NCBI GenBank assembly: GCA_012295275.1
Contig: CM022675.1
Span: 2,770,036 to 2,834,035, forward strand
From: Chrysomallon squamiferum
Lineage: Eukaryota > Mollusca > Gastropoda > Neomphalida > Peltospiridae
DNA: 64,000 bases
Direction of reading: 5' to 3'
The stretch's first letter is position 1; every line of letters starts with the position of its first letter. The position numbers and the translations under genes are program-made. Positions 49,296-64,000 of the stretch are shown piece after piece. Below the pieces are notes generated by a model. The model was not told the origin of the DNA. It did no database searches and saw nothing but the letters and a program-made list of their open reading frames with translations.

Positions 49296-51735
49296 ATGTC
49301 GCTGATAGAAGGTGTGGGGGATGAAGTGACAGTTGTGTTTGCCATCCTCGTAGTCATAGTTGTAGCTGTGATAGCATGGGTGTCCACTCACACAAGAGAA
49401 ATCCCTTTCATCAGTGTCATTGTCGTTGAACTGTCTCGCAGATCAGAGGGCAGTCACCAGGGCAACACAACAAACAACTTGGCTGACGTGTCACCCACCA
49501 GTAACACACCAGATGAAAACCCGGTTTTACACAGAGACACACACGTTGAAAACATTGCCCTGCCTGTCAGCGAGCACAAACATTGCATTGACGCAGCAGG
49601 AGACAATAAAGCAGACGCTGTTTCAGCCAGTCAGAGTGGAGGTGATGAATCTGTAAGTGAAACAGCCAGTAGTACTATAGAACATGACAGTGCAAGCGTT
49701 GTCAGCAGTTTACAAGATTCCCAAAGTTCAGGAGGAAACACAGAACAGAAAACATCAGAGCTGCGATGTCGACGGCTCGCTTTCTATGACGGCTGTCACG
49801 ATGACATTGCTCAGACTGAGAACACTGACCAGAGTCACGAGTCTTGTCGTACAAGAAGTGATGCAGACAGTGGAGGGAATGATGCGGTTGCAGGTGCTGC
49901 TGCTGCAGTGTCTAATACAGAGAGTGCTGATGAGATGAGCAGTGAGGTTGCCAGTGACTTGGAAACTCAGCAGATTCGAATTCGACTCAAATATCTCAAC
50001 GACAGCCAGCGACTCGTGTACACCCAACCCTCGCAAACAGTGCAGGAGTTTCGAAGGTATCACATCTGATAGTTGTCAACTCACTCTATTATTGAAATTT
50101 ATATCTAGTTAGTGTAGTTAACATCTAGATATACTGTAATTTACATATAGTTACACTGTAGTTTACATATAGTTACTGTAGTTTACATGTAGTTACACTG
50201 TAGTTTACATCTAGTTACACTGTAGTTTACATCTAGATATACTGTAATTTACTTCTAGATATACTGTAGCTTACATCTAAATATACTGTAGTTTACATTT
50301 AGATATACTGTATTTACATCTAGCTATACTGTAGTTTATATCTAGTTATACCATAGTTTATATCTAGTTATACCATAGTTTATATCTAGTTATACCATAG
50401 TTTATATCTAATTATATTGTAGTTTATATCTAGTTATACCATAGTTTATATCTAGTTATACCATAGTTTACATCTAGTTATACCATAGTTTATATCTAGT
50501 TATACCATAGTTTATATCTAGTTATATTGCAGTTTATATCTAGTTATACCATAGTTTACATCTAGTTATATTGTAGTTTATATCTAGTTATATTGTAGTT
50601 TATATCTAGTTATATTGTAGTTTATATCTAGTTCTACCGTAGTTTACATCTAGTTATACTATTGTTTAAATCTAGTTATACTATAGTTTAAATCTAGTTA
50701 TACTATAGTTCATATCTAGCTATACCGTAGTTTACATCTAGTTATACCATAGTTTATATCTAGTTATGCCATAGTTTATATCTAGTTATACTGTAGTTTA
50801 CATCTAGTTATATTGTAGTTTATATCTAGTTATACCATAGTTTATATCTAGTTATACTATAGTTTATATCTAGTTATACTATAGTTTATATCTAGTTATA
50901 CCATAGTTTATATCTAGTTATACTGTACTTAACATCTGGTTACACTGTAGTTTACATGTAAAGTAGATTGCTTTTAATTACATTGTAATTTACATCTTCC
51001 TAAACTGTAGTTAACATTTAATTACATTGTAATTTACATCTGGATTCACTGTAGTTTACATGAAGTTACACTGTTACATCTAGTTTATTTATTAATGGTT
51101 GAAGGTTACAAGCAGTTAGTGTTTATTATTACAAAACACTAAACATCTAAGACTATTTAAAAGTAAAATTAATTACTACAAAGTGGTGTGGCAAGTTATT
51201 ACATGAAGGGTTGATGTAAAAAGTGGTGTGGCAAGTTATTACATGAAGGGTTGATATAAAAAGTGGTGTGACAAGTTATTACATGAAGGGTTGATATAAA
51301 AAGTGGTGTGACAAGTTATTACATGAAGGGTTGATGTAAAAAGTAATCACCTGTAATTTCAGAACTCACTTTGCATCGGAGCTTGCCAGCAACAAACTCG
51401 TACGATTTATCTTCAACGGCCAGGACCTTCGCAACGACTCCTACACTCTGCAGTCGTACAACATCGTGGACAACAGTGTCGTTCACTGCCTCATCACCCA
51501 GATGCAGCATTCACAGAACATGGTGCAGAATGATGATGAAGGTGACCTCGACCTAGGTCACCTGATGCTGCCTCTCTTTGGTTTTATTCTCATGGTTATT
51601 TGGTATCTGCGTTTCTCTTATCGTCAGTACTTTAACGCGATGTCGACTCTGTGTCTCGTTGGTGTCACCTTCCTCTTCTTCTTAGGAGTTGTCTCCTCCT
51701 GGCAAGGTCATCGCAGAAGAGCTCATCTAGACTGA
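49296..51735 (+). CDS. TMUB1/TMUB2: transmembrane and ubiquitin-like domain protein (TMUB1/TMUB2 orthologue)
   Basis: Exons 49296-50056 and 51363-51735, phase 2 junction (AAG|GTATCA, TTTCAG), 377 residues. The start is fixed by the acceptor eight bases upstream and by the conserved N-terminus SLIEGVGDEVTVV, almost the same as in vertebrate TMUB1/2. The first transmembrane helix is at residues about 11-30, ending WVSTHTRE. A long acidic Ser/Thr-rich linker (about 50-225) is much longer than in TMUB1. The ubiquitin-like fold runs from about 230 (IRIRLKYLNDSQ) to 305 (VVHCLI). Two C-terminal helices follow (about 322-370; LMLPLFGFILMVIWYLRFSYR). Known family roles are ER-associated degradation and receptor trafficking at ER/plasma membranes. 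The single gene probably predates the vertebrate TMUB1/TMUB2 split. Confidence 0.93.
50100..51070 (+). repeat. minisatellite filling the TMUB intron
   Basis: About 45 copies of a 20-22-base unit around TAGTTTATATCTAGTTATAC. It becomes more diverged at both ends. Confidence 0.9.
51180..51345 (+). repeat. 41-base minisatellite before TMUB exon 2
   Basis: Four near-identical copies containing AAGTGGTGTG and AGTTATTACATGAAGGGTTG, ending 18 bases before the acceptor. Confidence 0.92.
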
Positions 51736-51759
51736 TTTTGTTCTCTTCTTCAAATTATT

Positions 51760-52270
51760 ATAGAACTTGATACACTAGTACATAATTATATATCAAACAG
51801 AATTATTATATATTAATAAACTAGTACATAATTATATATCAAACAGAATTATTATATATTAATAAACTAGTATATAATTATATATCAAACAGAATTATTA
51901 TACATTAATACACTAGTACATAATTATATATCAAATAGAATTATTATACATTAATACACTAGTAAATAATTATGTCAAACAGAATTATTATATAACTTAA
52001 TACACTAGTACATAATTATATATCAAACAGAATTATTATATAACTTAATACACTAGTACATAACTATATCAAACATAATTATTATACATTAATACACTAG
52101 TACATAACTATATCAAACAGAATTATTATACATTAATACACTAGTACATAATTATATATCAAACAGAATTATTATATAACTTAATACACTAGTACATAAT
52201 CATATTAAACAGAATTATTATATAACTTAATACACTAGTACATAATCATATTAAACAGAATTATAAATAA
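51760..52270 (+). repeat. 40-base minisatellite in the TMUB 3' flank or UTR
   Basis: About 12 copies of a unit with CACTAGTACATAATTATAT and CAAACAGAATTATTATA. It starts within 30 bases of the stop codon and so is probably transcribed. Confidence 0.9.
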
Positions 52271-53109
52271 GTTAATAGATTAGTACATAATCATTACAGA
52301 ATTAAAGATAGTACATGATTACTCTGTAACAGTATTTTATAGCTACATTGTTAAATACACAGTTGCCTAGCTTAATACACAAGTGTATTTTGCATCATTA
52401 TAGACTGGGTGATTTAGTAACATAGAAATATGTATTATAACTTGTATAATCTAATAGTTATTTTAATTATTATATACTGTTTTTTCTCCTTTCTTCCTGA
52501 ATGTTTTAATTACTGTATGTGATACAGTGCTCATAACTATCATTAGCAGTTAAGTGAGTCCATTTTGATAAAGTGTAATTGAAATAATTGTTATTGTTTA
52601 CAGAAAAATAATAAAAGACTTGCAGAGAGAAACCTGGCTGAGATACATCTTCTTGACATGATCAGACTTTCATATGTATCAAGTCGGGGTACATTTTGTC
52701 CAAACAGAATCATGTGAAATAATATAATCATGTTTACTTTGACCTCTTCGTGAAGTAATACAATAATCATGTTTAAATTTGACCTCTTTGTGAAATAATG
52801 TAATTGTGTTTAATTTGAATTTCATGAGCTAATTTAACTGCTGAATCAGACTTTGTAATTTTTATTATTATTATTATCATTATTATTATTTATTTATTAA
52901 TTTATTTATTTATTTGACCTACAAGTAGCTAGGTATAGTGAATTGTAATTATGTGCATGTAAAAGTATGTTTATAATATTGAATCCAAACACATTCGTAG
53001 GAGTGTTAATCTGTATGTATATAAACATATATATAGCAGTGTATCAGTTTATATGGATATGCATACCACTGTTAATTTATATTTATCTATGTTTGTCTGT
53101 CTGTCTATC

Positions 53110-53172
<63 letters not shown>

Positions 53173-54770
53173 ATATACCAGTGAGTTAAATAATATGTGT
53201 ACATGTTTGTATGTATGTATGAGTGCAGCTGAGTAATTCTTCAGCCTCTTGAAAACCTCAGTCTCTCAAAGTCTGGTCCTGGCTGAGTTCTGATGCAAGT
53301 TAGCAATGACATCCTTTGAAAGTTCAGTCAGTGATCAGTGGAGGTGTTGTTCTGTGCCAGGTTCATGCTTTAGTATAAATTAACCTTTAAACAACTGAAT
53401 CCTGAAACAGTCAAACCATCTGCACACAGCGTAGGGCTCTTTGCTTAATACACAGCTGTAAAATAAGCTTACAGAGAAGTGATAGTCTTCACTGGTTGGT
53501 GTAGCGTGTGCTACTTGCTATCTGCGGTTTAATCAAATTGTGTCTTGTTCCAAAAATCTCAAAATACTTCAACTCGATAATTATTTCCAGTTATGTGTTT
53601 CAGTGTGTGTGTGCGCACACATATATAATGTGAGTTGTGTCTTCTGTTGATTTTGTTATTTACTTAGTTTATCTATCAAACATAATTATTCATCAGAAAT
53701 GCGGTAAATATTTGAATTTCAAAAAGTAAAACTCAATGAAACTTGAAATATTTTGTTGACCCCTTCCAGCTCTCATGTATGTGTATTAGTTATCTAAACT
53801 GTGTGGAGTGTGTACAGCAATTATTTGTGTGTTTGTTTTAAGATATCAACACATATACATATATATACATACCACTCATACATACATACATACATACAGC
53901 AAATACATTCAACATACATATTTACACTGATACATGTGTATTTGTATGCACATGTGTGTTTGTGTGTCTGTTATTTTATTTACAAATGATGTTAATGTTG
54001 TTCCTACTGCTCTCAGTATGCATTGTTATATCATTTGTACATTACATTAGTCATAATAAACTTATGTGTTTTAATTAATTAATTATTTTTAATATATTTT
54101 AATGTATACATTATAAAGAAATAGCTGAAATGATATTTCACTTTCAGATGACTGTTTTCATAAATAAAAAGATAAAAACCAGCATAATACATTTTGTCTG
54201 TTTTCTTACTCTTTTCATTGTTGTTTGTTTTTGTTTTTTCTTAAATTCTTTTTGTTCTTTGTTGTTCTTTCTCCCTTCTTTTTTCTTCATAACAGACAGA
54301 TGTGTTTATTCAGACTTGTGGGATTTTTAGTTTTTCTCAAACTTGGATAGTATTCAGCCTCACTAAAAAACATATTTTATCTTTTCAACTAACACACTTA
54401 AGTGTTAAACGACTATTTCATATTTACATAAACTAATTTTTATTTATAAAAGAGTAAAAAAAAAAATACCAAAAAGCAAATGAGTTTTTATTATTTTTAT
54501 TTTTATTATTATATTTTTTTTTATTACTTTAATATTTTCTTTATAATTTTTATCATTACTTTCCTGGTATGCCGCCAATTAATACTCTAACTAATATAAG
54601 TTATTAAAAACATGTAATTTATTAAGTAATGTTATTATTAGTTTTATTCTAATTAGTTATTATTGATTATTTACTAACTAATTTTATTTACTAAGTAATG
54701 CTGTTAATTATTTTATTTTACTTTCAGTAAACCTGTTTTCTTTCATGACTGTCCATTAACTGCTGTAAAA

Positions 54771-54809
<39 letters not shown>

Positions 54810-55558
54810 GCAAGTAAATAAATAAATGAATGAATGAATGAATAAACAAACAAATATGTACATAATGAAGAAGCACTTTCCATGCTATAGTCTAGAGGTC
54901 GAGAAACAAAAGTAACAAACAAAAGGAAAGATAATCATAAAGCGCGGGCACTAATAACGTAGGTCGTCTTGTACATTCTTAGTAGGAGTTACTTCCCTTG
55001 AACAGTTTGCCTCGTTGAGTGCAGGGGAACTGGGTAGTCTGTAACAGGACAAGCAGAGAGAACAAATGAGTTTTACTCGGGTGTGGCTGTTTAAACGTGA
55101 CTGAAAGAACTGATTTCTAAACGTGCTGGACATGCACAGCTTTATTTGTATTTACAGATCAGTGGTGCAGGCTTTACAAATTTTAATATATTACATTTCA
55201 CTTACAAATCTGTCAAAGTTTCACATTAAGATGGGTTAAAAGTTACAGAGAACAATGTGAACTGTTACGACAGGTTGCTGTGAGTGCGTTTTGAACTGCT
55301 GTCTAATGGTCTGAGAGAACAAACTTGCAAGATGAACACAAATGTCAGAACATATCACTGAACAGTTAATACTCAGTTAACTGATGGTAACTGAATAAAA
55401 AGTAATTTTTTGAAGTTTCCATCAAAGCAAGTTTTTTTTAATTTACACACACACACAGTTTATTATTATTACTACTTTTTCATTTATTTTATTTTAGTTA
55501 TTTATTTATATATTTATTTATTTGTTTATTTATTTATTATTATTTATTATTATTATTA

Positions 55559-55594
<36 letters not shown>

Positions 55595-55715
55595 TTATTT
55601 GTATATTTTTTTGAAGTATACATTTGTGGAGATTTATACAAAATTTGTCCTGTTCTCATGAGATGTGTCTACCTTTGAACCAGTCTGACTGTTAGTGACG
55701 GGTCTTTCATTTCAG
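52271..55715. other. intergenic or long 3' UTR, no gene recognised
   Basis: AT-rich; an AATAAA near 52605 could end the TMUB transcript. Contains GT (53115-53168), AAAT (54770-54850) and ATT (55525-55600) repeats. The minus strand carries TTCAAGGGAAGTAACT at 55002-54987, a motif I associate, from memory only, with mollusc interspersed repeats. Confidence 0.5.
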
Positions 55716-55795
55716 ACAACGTGTTGAGAAATTACTATGACGTCAGTCAGTGTGTGGATTTACTCAAACGTTACGTCAATCTACAAACAACCTGA
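55716..55795 (+). CDS. possible terminal coding exon of an unidentified gene
   Basis: Follows a good acceptor (TCTTTCATTTCAG, ends 55715). In phase 1 it reads NVLRNYYDVSQCVDLLKRYV, four more residues and TGA. The composition looks like real protein rather than repeat. No upstream exon could be found in 52271-55700, and I do not recognise the family. It could be a chance frame. Confidence 0.3.
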
Positions 55796-55844
55796 GTGAC
55801 TGAGCAGGTTACACAAGCCTCTTTGACAGCTCTACTGTAACCAT

Positions 55845-56075
55845 CAGACACTGTCTGACTTTATAGGTTTAATTTCAGACAACTGTCTGACTTTGTACGC
55901 TAAATATCAGACAATAGTTTGACTTTGTAACTGTCTGACTCTGTAGTTTAAATATCAGACAGTACACCAGTTTGACTTTATAGTTTAAATTTCAGACAAC
56001 TGTCTGACTTTATAGTTTAAATATCAGACAACTGTCTGGCTGTAGTTTAAATATCAGACAGTTATCAGACATTGG
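55845..56075 (+). repeat. minisatellite, unit about 30 bases, with TTTCAGACAA
   Basis: About seven copies of TGTCTGACTTTATAGTTTAA plus a (T/A)TCAGACAA end. The end matches the acceptor and first bases of the candidate exon at 55716 (TTTCAG|ACAA). Confidence 0.8.
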
Positions 56076-56639
56076 AGTTCAAGTGTGGTGCAGCTTTTTG
56101 GCGTTAAATGTTGTCGAGAACCTTTTTCTTTCATTTTTTTTTTCTTTTTGTTTTCGTCGAAAAATTAAGGTTACAATTTATTACGTTTAGGGAAGTGATG
56201 TTTAGTAAAAGAAAAAAGACGAAAGCTGTCATTGACTGAAATGGCGCATACAAACGTTGCTGATTGTGAAACGTCGTTGCTACAGAATTGAAAAAGATAA
56301 TTATACTGGAGCAGCAGGCAATGTAACGACATTTAATCGATTTGTCAAACGTATCCTTCACGAATCAATTGTTGTCTTATTTATAGCTGTAGTAATTAAA
56401 CAGCACGCGCTCGTTTTCTAATTATTCCGTTTATTCTGTTAGTCACCAGTTACTCAGTTCGTTATGTTTACGGTTACTTTATTAAAGATTATATTCTCTT
56501 TAATACTCCATCAATAACAAATCAGCTCTGTTCTAAAGTAGCTCGCCCATTGCAGTCAGTCCTGTCAACATTCTCAGCAGCTTGTATTAAAGAGCTCACA
56601 AATTTACATTCTACAGTTCTGTATTGTGTGTTACATGTA

Positions 56640-57130
56640 CTTTACATTACAAAGTTCTGTTCTTTGTACTATATCTGGTGTATGGTACAGACTTCTTCTT
56701 TTTTTAATAAAGTTCAGTGATGTGTTTTATCAAATACAGTACATTGTTTTATAACATTAAATACGTTGTTTTATAAAATTCACTGCTTTGCTATATATAG
56801 TTCAGTAGAGTGATTTATAAAATTCAGTACTTTGTTTTCTAAAGTTCAGTACCTTGTTTTACAAAATTTAGTATTGTGTTTTATAATATTCAGTACTGTA
56901 TTTTCTATATACAGTTCAGGAAAGTGTTTTAAAAAGTTCCGTGCAGTACTTTTTAATAGTTCAGAACTGAGCTATATAACATTCAGTATTGTGTTTTATA
57001 AAACTAAGTATTTTGTTTTATCAAATTCAGTATTGTGTTTATCAAATTCAGTTTTCAAATTCAGTCTTTTTTTTTTTTTTAATCAAATTCAGTCTTGTTT
57101 TTTTATAATGTTGAGTTCTGTGTTTACTAA
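56640..57130. repeat. diverged minisatellite, unit about 25-30 bases
   Basis: Loose copies of TTCAGTA(C/T)TGTGTTTTATAA over about 490 bases, running into the GT tract. Confidence 0.75.
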
Positions 57131-57137
57131 AGTTCAG

Positions 57138-60919
<3,782 letters not shown>

Positions 60920-61717
60920 ATGACGTCGTACACGTTGGTGGAGTCGTGGTTAGACTCAAACCACGACGCCATGCAGGATTATTTCATAAGAAAAGCTGAC
61001 ATCGGTCTAGTTAACAAATGGCTGCTTAACAACGGTTTCCAGGCGCTTCGGGAAAACTCGAGCAGGGACGGATCAAACTCGAAAGAGGGAAACTCCAGTC
61101 CAGGCTCCCCTCACGACACGAAACTCGCCGACCCCGCCTTCTTTGACTGGAAACACGCCCGGTCGAACTCGAAGAAGCACCTGAGACACGACTACGCGCG
61201 GTCGAAGAAACGCAACATGTTCAGGACGTACGAGCCGTCGTCCATGCCGGAAAGCGGGCTGGACTGTCGCCGCAGCAGTCTGAAAGAGATGCACCAGTTC
61301 CGGTCGCTTCCGCCAAACTCCGTGAACATGCTGAGCCTGCTGATCGAGTCGCGCGTGCGACTGCCCCGCTACCCGAGCAAGGACATCGACTTGAAGCGCG
61401 AGCTGCGCCACGCCAACGAGCGCGAGTTCTTCCTGGAAATCGTCAAAGAAATCTCCAATGACCTTGACCTCAGGAGCCTGACGGCTAAGATCGTGGCGAA
61501 CGTGGCGGTGCTGGTGGACGCTGACACGTGCTCGCTCTTCTTCGTGGAAGGGAAGCCGCCGGGACGACGCACTCTCGTGTCCAAAATATTCGACGTGCAC
61601 GCCGGCGCCAACATCGTCCCGTCCTCGTCCGGGGACATACGGATACCGTGGGGCACGGGCATCATCGGTCACGTGGCCGAGTCAGGAGAGACGGTCAATT
61701 TGATGAACGCATCAGAA
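60920..61717 (+). CDS. PDE11A: PDE11A-type dual-specificity cyclic nucleotide phosphodiesterase, first coding exon (gene continues to the right)
   Basis: ATG at 60920; the exon ends at 61717 before GTAAGT, phase 0, giving 266 residues. The N-terminus has VESWLDSNHDAMQDYFIRKA, like the start of PDE5/11 proteins. A Ser-rich, basic regulatory region follows (about 45-130; ARSKKRNMFRTY aligns with the PDE11A ARSK region). MLSLLIESRVRLPRYPSKDI leads into GAF-A: REFFLEIVKEISNDLDL, DADTCSLFFVEG, TLVSKIFDVHAG, IPWGTGIIGHV and GETVN. In PDE11 the GAF domains regulate the catalytic domain, which hydrolyses cAMP and cGMP. The rest of GAF-A, GAF-B and the catalytic domain must lie beyond 64000. GC-rich and codon-biased compared with the ZP genes. 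The intron 61718-64000 is repeats. Confidence 0.95.
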
Positions 61718-62107
61718 GTAAGTTTTATAAGTAATTAGTACTAAACAGGTGTCCAAGTGTGCCGAGTAATTGTGTGTCTGTGTGTATGTGCGTGTCTGTG
61801 TGTTTGTGCGTGTCAGTAATAGTGTACGTACAGTAAGTGTTTCTGTCGGTGTTTGTTGGTCACTAATAGTTTATGTGTAATGAGTGTATGTCTCTGTTAA
61901 TAATATGTGTGTTTACTGAGTGTTTATTGGAGTGCAGTTGTAATAGTTGATGTATTTTAAGTGTGTGTGTATGTGTGCAACAGAAACAGTTCATGTTTTA
62001 ATCAGAGTGAATGAAGCACGCTGTAGCTGAAAGGGAAATATGGTGTTACACCTTCTGATGTTGTTTTTCCCATATATTAATTCACAGACATGAACTGTTA
62101 TAAACAA

Positions 62108-62221
62108 CACACACACACACACATACACACACATACACATAAACACACACACTCACACACACAAACACACTCAGACACACACACACACTCACACTCACAC
62201 CGACTCACACTTACACCCAGA

Positions 62222-62262
<41 letters not shown>

Positions 62263-62335
62263 ACACACAGACTCACACACACAAACACACTCAGACACAC
62301 ACTCACACTCACACCGACTCACACATACACCCAGA

Positions 62336-62382
<47 letters not shown>

Positions 62383-62460
62383 ACACACAAACACACTCAG
62401 ACACACACACACACACACTGACTCACACACAGAAACACACTAACACAGCCACACACAGAG
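62108..62460. repeat. CA-rich microsatellite with internal larger period
   Basis: (CA)n with ACTCACAC variants; a block of about 115-120 bases appears twice, giving higher-order structure. Confidence 0.93.
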
Positions 62461-62653
62461 AGACACATACAAACACTATTACCACTACCACTATATATAT
62501 TCCATCTGTAATCACACTAAACAATTCACACAGAACGACGTCTAGGACTTCATGTCTCAGAAGATTTCTAATAGATTTCTTCTTAACGCTGATAACAACA
62601 ATTCATCAAATAAATGTGATTTCTATAACTGTCTTATTTGTTCAGTACAAAAA

Positions 62654-62655
<2 letters not shown>

Positions 62656-62726
<71 letters not shown>

Positions 62727-62786
62727 CTCTATCTCTCTGTCTCTCTATCTATCTCTCTCTATGTCTATCTCTCTATCTCTCTCTAA
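62656..62786. repeat. CT/CTAT microsatellite
   Basis: (CT)n then CTAT/CTGT variants. Confidence 0.95.
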
Positions 62787-62882
62787 AGAAAATGTTAATC
62801 GTATATTTAATATAAAACATATACATCTATATATCTATCTATATATATAGATATATATAAATATATATGTATATATCTATAT

Positions 62883-62933
<51 letters not shown>

Positions 62934-62950
62934 TACGATTAACATTTTCT
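62787..62950. repeat. perfect 23-base inverted repeat around an AT tract
   Basis: 62787-62809 and 62928-62950 are exact reverse complements. The 118 bases between are (TA)n with symmetric ATAGATATAT elements, so the whole segment can fold into one long hairpin. Confidence 0.85.
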
Positions 62951-63109
62951 GTTGATGTTTTGTATTCTCCGATCCTGTATTGAACTGTGGTATTTCTATC
63001 AGACTGCAATATAAATATTTTATCTGTCTGTTAAGTGCTGTTTGTGATCCCAGTGCAAAGCATTTAACCTGTAGTATCATTTCCATATTTCAAAAAAAAT
63101 ATAAAGACA

Positions 63110-63545
63110 CAAAACAATTTTCTTTTTAAATTTATTTTCATTTTTTGCTTGTAAACAATTGTATTTATATCATTATTTAGATTTTAAACTTTTACGAACG
63201 TGTATTTTTATCATTATTTATATATTACAATTATAAATTACTGTATTTATATAATTATTTAGATTTTAAACTTATAATTAACTATTTTTATCAACATTTA
63301 TATTTTAAACATAAATAACTGTATTTTTATCGTTATTTATATTTTAAACTTGTAAACAGTTGTATTTATATAATTATTTATATTGTAAACTTATAAATAA
63401 CTGTATTTATATCATAATTTATATTGTAAACTTATAAATAACTGTATTTTTATCATTATTTATATTTTAAACTTATAAATAACTCTGTTTATATTATAAT
63501 TTACATTTTAAACTTATAAACAAGGTATTTTTATAATTATTTATA
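63110..63545. repeat. 41-base AT-rich minisatellite
   Basis: About nine diverged copies with TTATTTATATTTTAAACTTA and AATAACTGTATTTTTAT. Confidence 0.85.
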
Positions 63546-63861
63546 TTATGACTGAGATTTCATTAATTTGGTCTGCTGTTACAGTTGTGTAGCGACCGCA
63601 CTGAGACGTAATTTGTTTGTGTCGGAGAGACGTCGCGCGCGCTGTTTAGAAATCAGATATTTCAGCTGCCCAGTGTTAATTAAATCTTATAAATAAAGTG
63701 CTAAATATCTCAAGTCTGACAAGAAACCTACTTTTTCTTTCACAATCTGTGACGACTTCATACATCTCTGAACGGTGTTATTTGTGTAAAGCAGACGAGC
63801 CTCTTGTACTGTACATTATTAGTGTGTCTTTATATTCGTGTACACCCTGTTTTAGAAAAAC

Positions 63862-63910
63862 TGTGTGTGTGTCTGTGTGTGTGTGTCTGTGTGTGTGTTT
63901 ATGTGTGTGT

Positions 63911-63994
<84 letters not shown>
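63862..63994. repeat. GT microsatellite at window end
   Basis: (GT)n with CT variants, running to the right edge. Confidence 0.97.
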
Positions 63995-63997
<3 letters not shown>

Positions 63998-64000
63998 AGA

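Overview
This is animal genomic DNA. Genes are split by short GT-AG introns, and secreted modular proteins (EGF, ZP, SRCR), a TRIM-like protein and vertebrate-type orthologues (TMUB, PDE11A) are present. The DNA is AT-rich and unusually dense in micro- and minisatellites. A lophotrochozoan, most likely a mollusc, fits best, but the clade is an inference.

Layout. (1) 1427-2791 (+): last three exons of ZP gene A, ending in a furin-type site and a transmembrane helix; its 5' part lies left of the window. (2) 7990-10228 (+): two-exon RING / coiled-coil / beta-propeller protein of 624 residues with an in-frame 24-residue tandem repeat and no visible B-box. (3) 15259-27900 (+): ZP gene B, 14 exons, order EGF-EGF-ZP-N-first part of ZP-C-SRCR-SRCR-rest of ZP-C. 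(4) 35416-28257 (-): ZP gene D, ten exons, 398 residues, signal peptide-EGF-EGF-ZP. (5) 35795-37440 (+): decayed non-LTR retrotransposon 3' fragment. (6) 45255-38690 (-): ZP gene E, ten exons, 372 residues, same architecture as D. (7) 49296-51735 (+): TMUB-type membrane ubiquitin-like protein, 377 residues. (8) 60920-61717 (+): first coding exon of a PDE11A orthologue that continues past the window.

The four ZP genes are paralogues. They share intron positions, phases and near-identical exon lengths (169-base ZP-C exon in A, B and D and 166 in E; 140-base ZP-N exon in D and E and 137 in B). A is membrane anchored. B, D and E, as reconstructed, end in very short tails after the furin site, each followed within about 40-70 bases by AATAAA, and so may be secreted. 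This suggests a locus making co-polymerising extracellular ZP filaments, with one anchored member and several soluble ones; that role is an inference.

The most unusual feature is the minisatellites at the exon/intron edges of these ZP genes. Several contain repeated copies of the adjacent 5' or 3' splice site, in some cases with the first or last bases of the exon, giving arrays of potential decoy or alternative splice sites. The second is the placement of two SRCR domains inside ZP-C of gene B, as symmetric phase 1-1 exon modules in an intron that D and E keep without an insertion.

Exon borders were read by eye from splice consensus, phase continuity and comparison between the paralogues. 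There was no database search or transcript evidence.
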